A model generated the notes under the pieces. That model ran no database searches. It was not told where the DNA came from and saw nothing but the letters and a program-made list of their open reading frames with translations. From positions 8,788 to 46,575 of the forward strand of contig QAXH01006660.1 in assembly GCA_004335635.1 (NCBI GenBank): a stretch of 37,788 bases of DNA. Reading direction: 5' to 3'. The stretch comes from Chloromonas sp. AAM2 (lineage: Eukaryota > Chlorophyta > Chlorophyceae > Chlamydomonadales > Chlamydomonadaceae). A program made the translations under genes and the position numbers. Shown here piece by piece: positions 1-11,300 of this stretch (position 1 is its first letter; each line of letters opens with the position of its first letter).

Positions 1-76
1 AGTGGCAGCGGGTGGATCGGCGGCAATGGCAGCGGGTGGGCCAGCGGAAGTGGCAGCGGGTGCACCAGTGGCAGTG
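1..76 (-). repeat. 24-bp tandem repeat inside the large gene's last exon
   Basis: The string GGCAGCGGGTG recurs at 4, 28 and 52, giving a 24-bp (8-codon) period. On the minus strand it encodes Pro-Ala-Ala-Thr/Ile units, so the repeat keeps the frame. It runs into the left edge, so copy number is unknown. Confidence 0.75.
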
Positions 77-3000
77 GTTTCACGGCTGACAGGAAGGTCA
101 GCTGGTTGAACCCCCATGACGTGTTTGACTGATGCAAATGGGCCAGTGACATGGGCGGCAGGGATGGCAAGAAGCTCAGCTACTGGTGTATTAGTTTCCA
201 GACTGCTGACGCTGCTCGAGTCTGTGGCCACAGTATCCCCGGTTGTGCCAGATGGAGTGGCGGCATCAAGGCGGTCAAAGGAGCTAACCGGCGTTGAGAA
301 AACATCAGCGATGGGCCGAACTGGCAGTACGATGCAACCAACATCATCATCATCATCAGGACTTGGCATGACTGGGGCCACAACAGCTGTACAGGCAAAA
401 GAGCTTGCTGTTGGTACGGCCACGCAAGCAGCAGAGCCGGAAGGGGGTGCAGGCAGGAAGACCTGATCACCGGCTGTGTCTGCAGTGCAGCCAGGTGTGA
501 CACACGTTTTTGCAGCACAGCCAGCTGTGATGCACGTTTTTGCAGCACGTGGACTGTCAGGTGAAACACCAGGGACTGTGTTGTTGTCCAAACTGGAGCT
601 GAAGGAAGTTGCAGACGCAACAGCAGCGGTGTCCATGGGCTGAGTGGTCCTTGTGGCTGAAAGCGCATCAGCTCCAAGGACGTCGCTGGATGGTGTGGCT
701 GCAACTGCACAAAGGTCAGTGCTGACATGCATTGTAGCTGCGCTAACAGTAGTGTTGATAATAACGGACCCTTCTGATGATAAATCATCAGAGTCGCGTA
801 GTGTTGCGTGCAACATGTTTGTCGTGCTTCCAACCGCTGCCACAGAGGCTGACAGCGCTGGGTCATGTTGAATTGCCAAACCATCACTGTTTCTCCAAAC
901 TGGCAATGGCTCCATCTCTTCCACTAAGCCAGCGAGATCCCCATGGCTTCTGCTTCGTGGGCTGAGCCCAACTGCATCCATGTCCCTTGGCCAACCTTCA
1001 AGGGTAAATGAGTGCCTGAAGCTCGCCAGCTCTGGCCACATGCGCAGGAGATCACCGCTGCTGCTGCCCCCCAACGAAGCAAACAGGTGCCTGCTGTGCT
1101 GTGGCCCCTCCCACTCCTCATCATTGCCAGCACCTGTTGAGTCCAAAGGTGCCAGCTGGAGCGAACCTGGCCCCTCCTCGCCCTCTTCACGTATCAGGTG
1201 CAATGAGAGTGCACCCTCACTGCTGACACGAGATGTCCAAGGCCAGGCTGAATCCAGTGGATGATGCATAGGCAACAACGGGCTGTCTGTGCTGGCACAT
1301 ATGGCTGCTGTACTTCTCTGTGCATCATGTGAAAGGTCCGATCCCAAGGAAGGGCAATATGTGGCTGGTGCGGGTTGCCCTAGTGTGGGTGCAGAATGCC
1401 AGGCTGGGCAGGGCAGGGCACTTGATGCAGCCGTGCAATCTACAGCAGAACTTAAGAGAGGTAAATGCTCGGTGGCCTGTGAGTTGCTGAGTGCAAGAGC
1501 ATGGCTATGGCACTTCGTGGCAAAACCACCATTGCCACCATCTGCTGTGTCTTGACTGAGGCTGGCCGGTGGCTCGGTCGCCCGACTCACACCCGCACAA
1601 CCTCTGCTGTTGCTGTCAGAGTCTTTGGCAATGGTCACACGTTGCTGTGGCGGCGGCGGCGGCCGCTGCTGGTGCCGCTGCTGTTGCTGCTGCTCTTGTT
1701 GCCACTGGAACTGTTTCAGCTGGTACTGTTGGTGTAGCTGCTGAAGGTGCTGCTGTTGCTGCTGCACCTGCTGCACTGGCATGACCTCAACCTTTTCCCC
1801 TGTGGGGTTTTGTTGGCATGTCAGCGTTGTGTATGGTGCAGCAGGCACCTCAATGGCCACGTCATTAGCCGCATACTGGGCCATCAGGACTCGCACTGCA
1901 GCTACGCAGGTCTCCATCTCCTGAATCATGACATTCGCCTCGTGAACCTCGTGCTTCTGCGCAGTGTGCAATGCAGCATTGCTTGGCATGTAGGCTGGAC
2001 TCGCGGGCGGCTGAGGAGCGGCCAGTGCGCAGATGCTGCAGGTGGGGACAGTGCTAGAGCATGAGTGCTTCTGGTGGAGGAAACTTCAGATCAGCTGCTG
2101 TGCATGATTTCTGCACAATGGTCGGGTGGAGCGTGTGTGGGCGCACCGGCTGGACTTGCACGAGGCTGAGTAGGGGCAAGGCAGATGCACATGCTGTACC
2201 ATGCTGTGGTCACGTCGAAGCAGTGCGGCTTACGGCCAGCTGCTGTGCATGCTTCTTTTGCGACACTCCAAATCAATAAGCACGGCCAAACTGGGCAACT
2301 TGCATGCCATATACACTGCTTGAACGCTGAACCATTCAACCCAATTCATCACCTATCCACACCACGCTGGCTACTCGTATGGATCTGTTACTAACCGTCA
2401 GTGTGTCCACCATGCTGCTGACCTCCCATGTAGCTGTGTCCAGGCTAGCGCTGATGAGACCCAGGGTCTCAAGGGGTTCGCTTTGAAGGGCCACCAGCTG
2501 CTCCTGAGGGAAGACAGGGGAGGCAATAAGGGCAGAAGCAAGGACATCAGGTGCTGAAGAGGGCAGCAGGAGGACTAATTTCAACAGGCTGGCATGGGCC
2601 GGCAGTAAGGCTGCAGGGGCTCAGGTGTCAGTCGGAGCACCAGGAGTTGCGGTTTCACAAGTCCAGCACGTGCCGATGAGTGTCACAAGGTCGTCAGCAA
2701 GGCTATGCAATCTCCTCATGTGGTCAAGAAAGGAAGGGCGAACCGAAGCTGCAGTGGTAACCCAACCAAACAAGTAAACAATGTGATGAAGCGCTCGATG
2801 TTTGCCTGCCCTTGCAAGGGGGAGCAGGGAAATGTCACTGTACAGACAATTAGGGACGTCATGCTTGAGTTCTGCTTCTAGCTCGCTCCCCTTCTAGCCT
2901 CCCTTCTAGCTCCCCTTCACATGTAGGTCGGACGGGTTGGAATCCCTCCCCTCTTGCGATGAACTATTGATATTGCATAACAAGCACTGCTCTGGTCAAG

Positions 3001-6000
3001 ACAGAGTGCCCCGACTGGAGGATTGAAACCAAGGGCGGAGCATACTATGCTATGATATGCCTCACCTTGGTTGCGGGTATGAGTGAGCGCTGCGTTGCCA
3101 GGACCTCCATCAGCTGTGTGCGACCGTGCTGGAACAGCCCCAGCAGCCTGCAACAGAACAGCATGCGGCACAGCATCTGTCAACAGAGTTGCTTGCTTCG
3201 TCAAGGTTGGTGAGATGCTATTCAAACAGGCACGAGATCTGTCTTTTTAGGTTGAAGCTTAATGTGGAACAGCATCTGCAATAGAGTAACATGTGGAGTG
3301 GCAGGTGGGGTGAGGCTGGTGGCATTCTCCAGGCTTTCCAAGGCTGACAATTATAGCCTATTGCTGTTCTGGTGAGGTTGGTTGGTGCTGTGTCTTGAGT
3401 TTGAGTTGCATGCCTCACAACAGCCTCTGCGGTGGTCCGCTCTGGTAATTGTTTGTCTGGTTGTGAACACACATGCGGCGTTTGATGTGTGACGGGTGTT
3501 GAGAGGTGCGAGTGTCAACCTGGCGTGTGATTTGACGTGCGGTGACGACTGCACACACCTGCTGAACAAGTCTTGTATCATAGACATGTGGGAGTCCCAT
3601 GTCTCTTGCATGCGCTGCTGCTCATGCGCTGACAGGCGCTGACTAGGGCCACCTGCACCTGTTACTGCTGTGCACACCCGGCTTCCGTCCTCTGCTTCCT
3701 TGCCAGTAGCGTCAAATGCTGATGTGAGATGTAGGGCTGCGTAATCTGAGCATGGATGTGAAGCCGATTGAATGCCCCAGACTGGCATGCCAAGCCATGC
3801 ATCCTTGTTCTCAGGGCTGGTGCCTGGGTGTTGTTGTGTAAGGGCTAGAAGGCCTGGTCCATGCCATACTGCATCCGATGAGTGAACTGATGGTGCATGG
3901 CAGGGCTCGGGCAGCACCGGTGACCAAGGCAGAATGACATCCGGTTGGTCTGCTTGTTCTAAGGAAGGCACTTTGATCACACTGCGGGAGTGAGGTGTGG
4001 GCGTACCAGCAAGTGACTGCTGCTCATGTGAGATACCGATTGTAACTTCTGAGTCTGTCCCATCAGCTGTGGAGCTCAAATGGCCTGGGGTTTGCTGAAT
4101 CACCGCAGAAGCAGAGCTATGCCTGCTAGGTGCTGGAGTTTGCGAGCCGTTCTCAGCTGCCCAGTCCTTACAGCCATGAGCAAAAGTGATGCTTGCTCCA
4201 GCTGTGTGTGGCAATGCAGCAGCAGGAAGGCTCTGGAGAGGTGTGTCACAAAGTGCTATCCCTGTGCTGCCCCGGCAACTGCCTGCAGTCGACACGTCTC
4301 GGCTGTCAGGGGTATGCGGCCAGGCAGGGGGAAGAGCTGCGCCTGATGACAGAGGCTTTGGCAGCCTGCTCCCACGTGCTACTGTTCTTAGTGCTGCATC
4401 GGCACCTGACGTCACCACCGGCTGGCCAGCTGCCTGGTGTAAAGCAGGGTTCTGGCCTGGCAGAGCGCTATCGTCACGTGGGGCTGGTGAGCTCCACAGT
4501 TGTGTGAGCGTTTGATAGATGCTCTGTACGTGCCCAGAGGAATCAGTGCTATACTGCATACTGCTGGGGGTGCCGGTGGTGGGTGTGGCAGGCGGCGCTT
4601 GCCGGCTGTGGCTGGCCACAGCAATGGAGTTCCGTAAACCTGCCCTTGCAGATGATGATGTGGAGCGATGAGGCCTGAGAAGGGCTGCACCACTGCTGTC
4701 CAGAAGAACAACAGAGTCAGTGTCATCAGAGGACACGGGGCTTGAAGCAGAGGCTAGAAGCTGATTGGCCAGGCCAGCTGTGGCTGTAGCAGTGCCTGTA
4801 CCTTGACATTGAGCAGTATTGCACGTACTTGACCCATGAGTGCCAAGGAGGGTTGAAATTTTAAGCTTTGTGGGGGCTTGCAAGCATGCTCCTGAGCTGG
4901 CCAGTGTAGGGTCTGAAGTGTCCGCGACGTCGGCCAGAGGCTCTATGCCATTGACACAGGAGTTGCTTTTGTTGCCAGAGCTGCTTTGCAACGTGACAGC
5001 AGGACCACACGAGCTGGACAGGACCTACAAGGGCAACAGACATCAAGGTGGACGGACCAGTGAACAGGGCAAAAGTCAAGGGCTGATTGGTGACCAATCC
5101 CAGGAAAGAGCTGTACAGTTCTTGCACTCCGGCATTTCTGAGTGGTGGTACATTTCAGGCCCATGATAGGCATGTTGTGAGTCATAGCAATGTTTGGCCA
5201 ACGCATTGCAAGTTTGCTGTAAACTCGCGCACCATTTTCGCCATAGAAGTGCAGGGCTGCCAAACGCCATCAAGGGTCCTGTTGCTTTCTGCCTGGTCAC
5301 CAGCACCAGGCCCGCTGCATGCCCAGGCTTGCAAGCGAAGCAATTCATTGGACAGGCAGTTGCTGGCTCCGTCACTGCTAAATGTGACTGGGAACGTGAA
5401 GCTGTCCAGGCTGTGCCGCCGTGTGTGTAAGGACGTGGGCCCGTGCATCTCAGGTGCTTGTGCATTTGGAGCAGAGGCGCAGTTCACAACGCCTGCTGTG
5501 TGGCTCACAGCCAACCAGGCGTTTTCAGCTTCATCACTGTCCGCATGGCTAAAGGGTGACCTGCGGTTGATGCAAAGAATGTGCAAGTTGGGTGTCTGCT
5601 GCAGGGCAAGGGCTGCCGAACTGGTGATAACAACCAATGCGCTAGCAAGCCAGAGAATGCCGTTGCATACATTATGGAACTGCATGAGAAGCAGACCTTT
5701 GCATGTCTAACATGTCTGAGCAGGGAGCCATCTGAGCTGTCTCCCTTTAACCCCTCTTTTGACAGTCACTGAGTGACTTCCTGTATTGCTTTCCTCACTT
5801 TCCCATCCTGGCCACCCGTTCGTATGCAATCACCTGATGCCTGCAAGATTGCTTGCTGAAGCCCTGGCTGTGTCTGACACTGTCTGGATGCTGCCAGTCG
5901 ATGCAAAACGTAGCAGGCATTGCTGCTGCCAGCGCGTGGGGCCAGGAGTGGCAGCTTTGGGCTTGATGGGTGCCTTCAGCAGGCGATTCATATGACCGCC

Positions 6001-8139
6001 ATCAGACGCTGGCACAATTGCTGGTGTACTGTGGGTACGCATATCAGAGTCGCTTGCTTGCAGCATGTGGCCCATGCCTGTTGCCTTGATTGCGAGCTGC
6101 TGCCATGAGCTAGCAAGTGGCCACAGCCCTGTCGTCACCAGAGCACTGAGCCGTGGCCTGGATGTGTTGTGTAGGGCCAGGCAGAGGGCCACAAGGCATG
6201 CGGCACATGCAACCAACCAAGCTGCTGACACAGCTGGGAATGTCGTGGGTGCGGTACAGGCGCAGCTGAAGCATCCAGAGCGGCAGCACCCACAGGCGGA
6301 TGCCAGGCTGTCTGGCTGTGGTGGCATTGGAGGTGGGATCAACAGCTTCTCTACCAAAGTATCTTGGGGGGCGGTGACTGGCAAAGTGCTGGGAACAGTG
6401 GCTGGTTGGCACTGTGATGCTATGGCTGGGGAGAACTCAGCTGCTGTGTGTACCGCACAGTTGGACCCCGGCGCTTGAGCACGCTTGTGCATTGAGGCTG
6501 TCCTGAGATAAGGCTGGTGCACTGCACCGTGAATTGTGGGTGAACCATCCTCCGTGGCAGAGGCAGCTAGAAGCTGGCAATGCAGGTGATGGCACACGGG
6601 CTTGTGAGGGGCTACCATGTGTGAGAGCATCTGCGCTTGGGCGCACGCTTGGACCTGCAGAAAAAGGGCGCCAGGCATGGGATACCCGTCCGCTGCCTCC
6701 TGCCGTGTTGCAGAATGGGAAACCCCTCGCAAGCCATGTGCCATTGATTGTGATGGTTGCGCATGTGAGGGTTCGGAAGCGCCTGATGTGAGCTGCTGGG
6801 TGAAGGATGGGAGCTTCGAGTGCAGGGGCTCAATGTTGTGCGCTTGCACAGGGTGGTGCTGGCCATTAGTCGATGCAACACTCGAGGTAGAATAGAGACG
6901 AGGGTCATCTGAAGGTAAAGCTTCAGTGCCACTCGCAGCTTCTGACGTGCCGGGTTCAGCAACGTCCGCAAGGTTTGGTCGGTGTAGTGGTGCTTGGTTG
7001 TGTGGGGGTGGAGGTGAACCCAAGGTCGTGAAATCAGGTTGCTTTGAAGCTGACGCTGGCAATTGGACAACAGTTGATAGACGGTGGCTCAGAAGTGCGT
7101 GCAGTGACAGAAATGGGTTCGCCATGGACGCATGCATGTGGCCTTCTTGGAGAGCAGGGCGTTGCATGCTGATATGGGGCATGCCAAGGTTGCGGAATGG
7201 AGGCAAGCTCATGACCAGCAGGAGCACCAATACTGCAGCCGCTGCCTTGCTCCAAATGTTCAGTGCTCCTGCAACCAGAGCAGGTCACAAGGAGCAGGCG
7301 CTGAGCGAATGCCAATATGCCAGACTTACGAGTCGGATTTGAACTGCCACTCACCCCTCGCCAAGCGCTTGTGGTGCACCCATCGTTGCAGCTCTGTGCT
7401 TGCGAGTAAGTCGTTTAGAGCCCACGCTGCGCAGCAACACCATCAAGAGGCCGAGGCGCAGCACATTGTGCTGGTGACTTTGATGTGTCGCAGATTGCGG
7501 ACCTTGGGCACAAGCACCGTCACCGTTGTTTGAACTTGCCTGTCGTCTGATCTCTGCGCCATGCGGCGGTGTCAGGCTCTTGCCGACCTGGAAGAAAGGA
7601 AGGCTCTCCCAGAGGCCATCCTGACACTGCTACAGGCCAATCGCCAGCAATTTCATCGTGCGCGAGCTGCGACGCCTCTGGATTGTTGTACATCGGAGAC
7701 CAGTCGTGACCTGAGCTGGCTGGATCCATTTCCATTCCTGCTCATGGCTGTGTGTCACCGAGCTTTCGCATCCCCGAGCAACAAACAACGAAGCTGGTGC
7801 TCCATCAAATTCAAAAGAAGTGAGACAGAAGGATGACCTGCTACGACAAGGGAGAGCTTGATCATCTCCTTGATGTGATCGGCAGTGAGGAGCAAGCCAT
7901 TTTCTTGCACGTCACGCCTTGCAAAACACATGTACTGCAAAAACAAACAGGTTTGCTAGTTCTGGCTCAGCTTGTTTACCTTTCCTCCACTGCTCGTAGG
8001 CCGTGACCGCAGCATCTGCCAGCAACGGAATATGAGGCATAAACTCTGAGCACACGATGCATGGGTACTGCATGCAGGCCGTGCTGCGGTCTGCGGCATT
8101 CTCGTCGTGCAGGGTGGCCCTTGCGCTCAGACGTGCCAT
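1..8139 (-). CDS. Very large low-complexity protein of unknown function, multi-exon, 3' end beyond window
   Basis: I do not recognise the family. Reading from 8139 leftwards, phase-compatible exons are 8139-7980 (start MARLSARATL), 7903-7838, 7710-7540, 7268-5834, 5024-3559, 3147-3066, 2503-2396 and 2070 to the left edge. The 2070-base last exon is open throughout. The link across 5834-5024 is unresolved: an exon starting near 5669 with a hydrophobic stretch (LWLASALVVI) probably lies there but its phase does not fit. The intron after 7540 has a GC donor (CAG/GCAAGT). Seen in the protein: a hydrophobic segment (AAAAVLVLLLVMSL) coded near 7240-7200; a second (WLVACAACLVALCL) near 6210; a Ser/Ala/Thr/Pro-rich middle; helical stretches at the small exons (LLGLFQHGRTQLMEVLATQ; EQLVALQSEPLETL); and a Gln/Pro tract near 1780-1640. 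The assigned exons total about 1,850 residues, so the full protein exceeds 2,000. It could be a membrane-tethered regulator, but that is a guess. It might also be two genes. Confidence 0.55.
1641..1780 (-). repeat. CAG/CAA-rich tract coding poly-Gln and poly-Pro
   Basis: On the minus strand this stretch reads mostly CAG and CAA, followed by CCG codons. It codes Gln-rich runs (QQQQQ twice, interrupted by His, Leu, Lys, Trp) ending in PPPPPQQR. It lies in frame in the large minus-strand gene and is typical of disordered regulatory proteins in chlorophytes. Confidence 0.8.
2910..2961 (+). repeat. Dispersed element, copy 1 (right half only)
   Basis: This matches the right half of the full copies at 14962-15083 and 37439-37559, from the CCCCTTCACATG block through GACGGGTTGGAATCCCTCCC. 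The left half is missing and is replaced by a short pyrimidine-rich repeat (three CTTCTAGC-like units at about 2880-2910). It lies inside an intron of the large minus-strand gene. Confidence 0.8.
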
Positions 8140-8316
8140 GCTTAAATCGTTATAAGTGCTCTTGCCGTGCTTCGATCTGCAGATGCGAACCCTAATTTTG
8201 GGTTTCGGAGCAGAAAACGTACATGACACCATGCATGTCTGCTAGCCACATGTAATGCCGCCTTGGCAGGCTGGAGTGTGTTCAACTTCTCCGCCCAGCT
8301 GCATCTCCTCATTGCC
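8140..8316. promoter_or_regulatory. Divergent promoter between large gene and dehydrogenase gene
   Basis: Only 177 bases separate the two opposed ATG codons. The stretch contains AACCCTAA at 8188-8195, directly followed by TTTTGGGTTT, so telo-box-like sequences face both ways. Telo-boxes (AAACCCTAA) are known promoter elements of plant housekeeping genes; a role here is inferred. No TATA box is evident. Confidence 0.5.
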
Positions 8317-11300
8317 ATGGCGGACGCAAGCCTTCCCAAGGATATGCTGGCCCTCACGTTTGCAGGTAAGCCCAGCATGGCGGTCTATAAGGCCTATGCA
8401 CGCTAATTGACATGACAACATGCACGTCAGAAACCTGCGGGCTGCCTGGCCAGGCATTCACTTTCAACTACCCTGCAGAGCCTGCAAGCTTTTATCATGC
8501 ATCTGGAGCTGGTACACATACTGCTTTTTTTGCAGCTGCTTGCTATATGGCCTCTTTAATTGATAATTCAGGCGTCCCTTTGGTTCATGGGTTAAGCGCC
8601 TCACTGGCTTGCCTGGTTACTGGGTGCAGGCCATCGCAAGATCCAGCTCTCCACCATGCCTGTGCCGAAGGTGACTGCCAGCTTCTGGATCACAACCTTA
8701 TAATGTACACACAACTGTGCACATGGACGTCAAGGGTACATTTGAACCCAACTGATGAGCCAGCATGCACTACAGCAACGTGCAGTTACTGATTATATCC
8801 GGGAGTGATCTCCTTGTTTGAACAGAGACAATGCTTCAGACAAACTGCCTCAGCTTCATATGGCACAGATTTCTGTGCATCTGGCTGAATTCATAAGAAA
8901 TACTAAACAGTCACAATATGTGAACATAGTGACCTCAAACTCAAGTGTCCTCACTTCTGCGCCCCTGTTTGCTGCCCCGCCTTGCCCAGGTGGTGCACCC
9001 ACAGGACGTGGTCGTGAGGGTCACGCTGGCAGGCATATGTGGCAGGTGCGCAAAAGTGCTGCACAAGCCCATGAGCACTGAGCTGCGGAGTAGTACACAT
9101 GACTGAAGCTCAATATACAGCCAATTTCTGCATGCTGGTTTTTGTAACCACTTGGCTTGTGGATTTGTGCATCACATGCAAGCATGGCAAAAGACTGCAT
9201 TATGTGCCACCCTGAGAAGCGGCCAGCAGACCAGCGAGACCACAGCATGCAACAGCAATACACAAGCCTGTGAGCACCAAGCTGTGGGCCAGCTCAAGCA
9301 CAGCCAAATCTGCATTCTGACTTTTGATGTTTGGGTCGTGGACGGGTCGGGATTGAAGGTTCAACAATGGCGTGTTGTGACGCGCCTTAGGCAGCAGCAA
9401 TGCAAGTGCTGCTGTGTGCCATTTGTTGCTGCAGTGACCTCCATCCCTTTCATGAACGGGAGAAAGGCATCGCACATGGATGCATCACAGGGCATGAATT
9501 CGTGGGGCACATTGTGGCAAAAGGCTCTGAGGTGCGTGAACCCCCCACTGCACCAGCGCTCACACACCAGGTATTGGAGCAGGAGCTAGAGGCAGAACTG
9601 ATATGTGGGTATCCAACATGTCCTGAACATGGTCGTTTTTGGTACTTGGCAAGCTTTTGTTCGTTAGTCATCTTAACACATGACGTGACATGCATAACCG
9701 GGGCAATACAACATATGGCATGGTATGGTCTGCATGCACTGCAGGTCAAATTGTGACATGTTATGACCTGACATGACCTGGTACTCGCAGACTGGCCCAA
9801 TGTGGCATTACCACACATACAAACGACGGTGTGCAAGTGTGCCGACGGTGCGGCAGCTGAAGCAGTGGTGGTGCTGCACGCGTTGCAAGAGACACAACCC
9901 ATATACTTAAGTATCCAGCGCACTGGTATCCTCTGCGCTTGGCCAGTGACACGGCGTGACTCACCATTCATTTCCCAGAGCGTGACAACACATGGCCTGC
10001 CTGCACTGCAGGTGAAGCTGTCGCTGGGCGACCGCGTCATGTCCCCCTTCACGGCCTGCTGCGGGACATGCTTCTTCTGCAGCCGGGGCAGCACATGCAG
10101 GTGCAGCCACCCACAGGTCAGCAGATGGAGAAACAAGGCGCAGGCATACACCTCTGCCAGGCACGGGCCCAGCTAGGATCATCAATGAGTACTGCCTTCG
10201 TTCTACCAACCACGAGTTCTTTCTTTCTACCACCAGCGTCCACTATCTGGCAGTCCCAGGTTCAAGAATCGCTTGTACTGATTGTCTGATGTTCTTGGTT
10301 GAAATTGCAGTGTGTTAGCCAGACCAACAGTGGACATTTGCTTGTGCAAGCACCACCACAGTCTTGGTCTTGGGATAATCATAAACCGCCATTGACATCT
10401 TCAGTGAAATTGCGAGCTTGAGCTGGACCAATAATTGGTGATTGCTTGTGCGAAAGGGTGTGTCTATGTGCTTGCCACACTGATTTCAGGCGCGTTTGTT
10501 CGGTTGGTGCACGGAGGCTGACCTTGGGCTGCCTCCGGAGCAGCGCACAGCGCTACAGGGGGCGCAGGCACAGGTGGGGCGCAGGCACAGGTGGGGCGCA
10601 GGCACAGGTGGGGCACAGGCACAGGTGGGGCGCAGGCACAGGTGTGGCGCAGGCACAGGTGGGACACAGCCACAGGTGGGGCACAGGCACAGGTGGGGCG
10701 CAGGCACAGGTGGGGCACAGCCACAGGTGGGGCACAGCCACAGGTGGGGCACAGCCACAGGTGGGGCACAGCCACAGGTGGGGCACAGCCACAGGTGGGG
10801 CGCAGGCACAGGTGGGTTGCAGGCACAGGTGGGGCACAGCCGCAGGTGGGGCACAGACACCGGCAGGCAACCACATGCTTGAACGATGATTGCCAGGGAT
10901 CAAGATTGCCATGCGGTTGCGGACTGCGGTGCTACATGTACCGGCTAATGGTAACACACCTTTCCACACTACACTAGTCTGATGCACTGAGTATCATTGA
11001 CGGTCAGAATGAGTGAGCCACCGTGTAGTTGCGGGAGCCCTGTGTAGTTGAATCAGCCCTTTGGAGGGCCTACAACGTCACCGTGAAACCTACTGGTGCG
11101 GATTGTCATCCTGCCAATCCTGCGGTACATGGCACAGCTCTGATGCTTGCATGATGTGCTCATAGCCTGTCTGTCGCAGTGACACCATGACATGCATGAG
11201 ACTGTGTGTGCGATCGGTGCAACAGGCCTGCTTGTGAGCTGCTGCCTCTCGCAGTACGTGCGTGCGCCGCTTGCTGATGCCACCCTGGTGACTGTTCCCA

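Noticed and set aside
2621..2623. In-frame TGA considered as a selenocysteine codon, since green algae make selenoproteins
   Set aside because: Once the 2503 acceptor is used the TGA lies in an intron; no selenoprotein family or SECIS-like element was seen.
2620..2760. Minus-strand frame reading SVRPSFLDHMRRLHSLADDL as an exon of the large gene
   Set aside because: It runs into an in-frame TGA at 2621-2623 and no acceptor gives the needed phase. A far better acceptor (CTTCCCTCAG before 2503) joins the neighbouring exons in phase, so this is intron.
7034..7354. 106-residue minus-strand ORF
   Set aside because: It is out of phase with the splice-compatible reading through 7268-5834, which stays open for over 1.4 kb.
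10446..10987. Four or more overlapping long ORFs on both strands with HRWGAGTGG- or CLRPTCA-type repeats
   Set aside because: They are the 17-bp minisatellite read in all frames; the repeat lacks stop codons and lies in a dehydrogenase intron.
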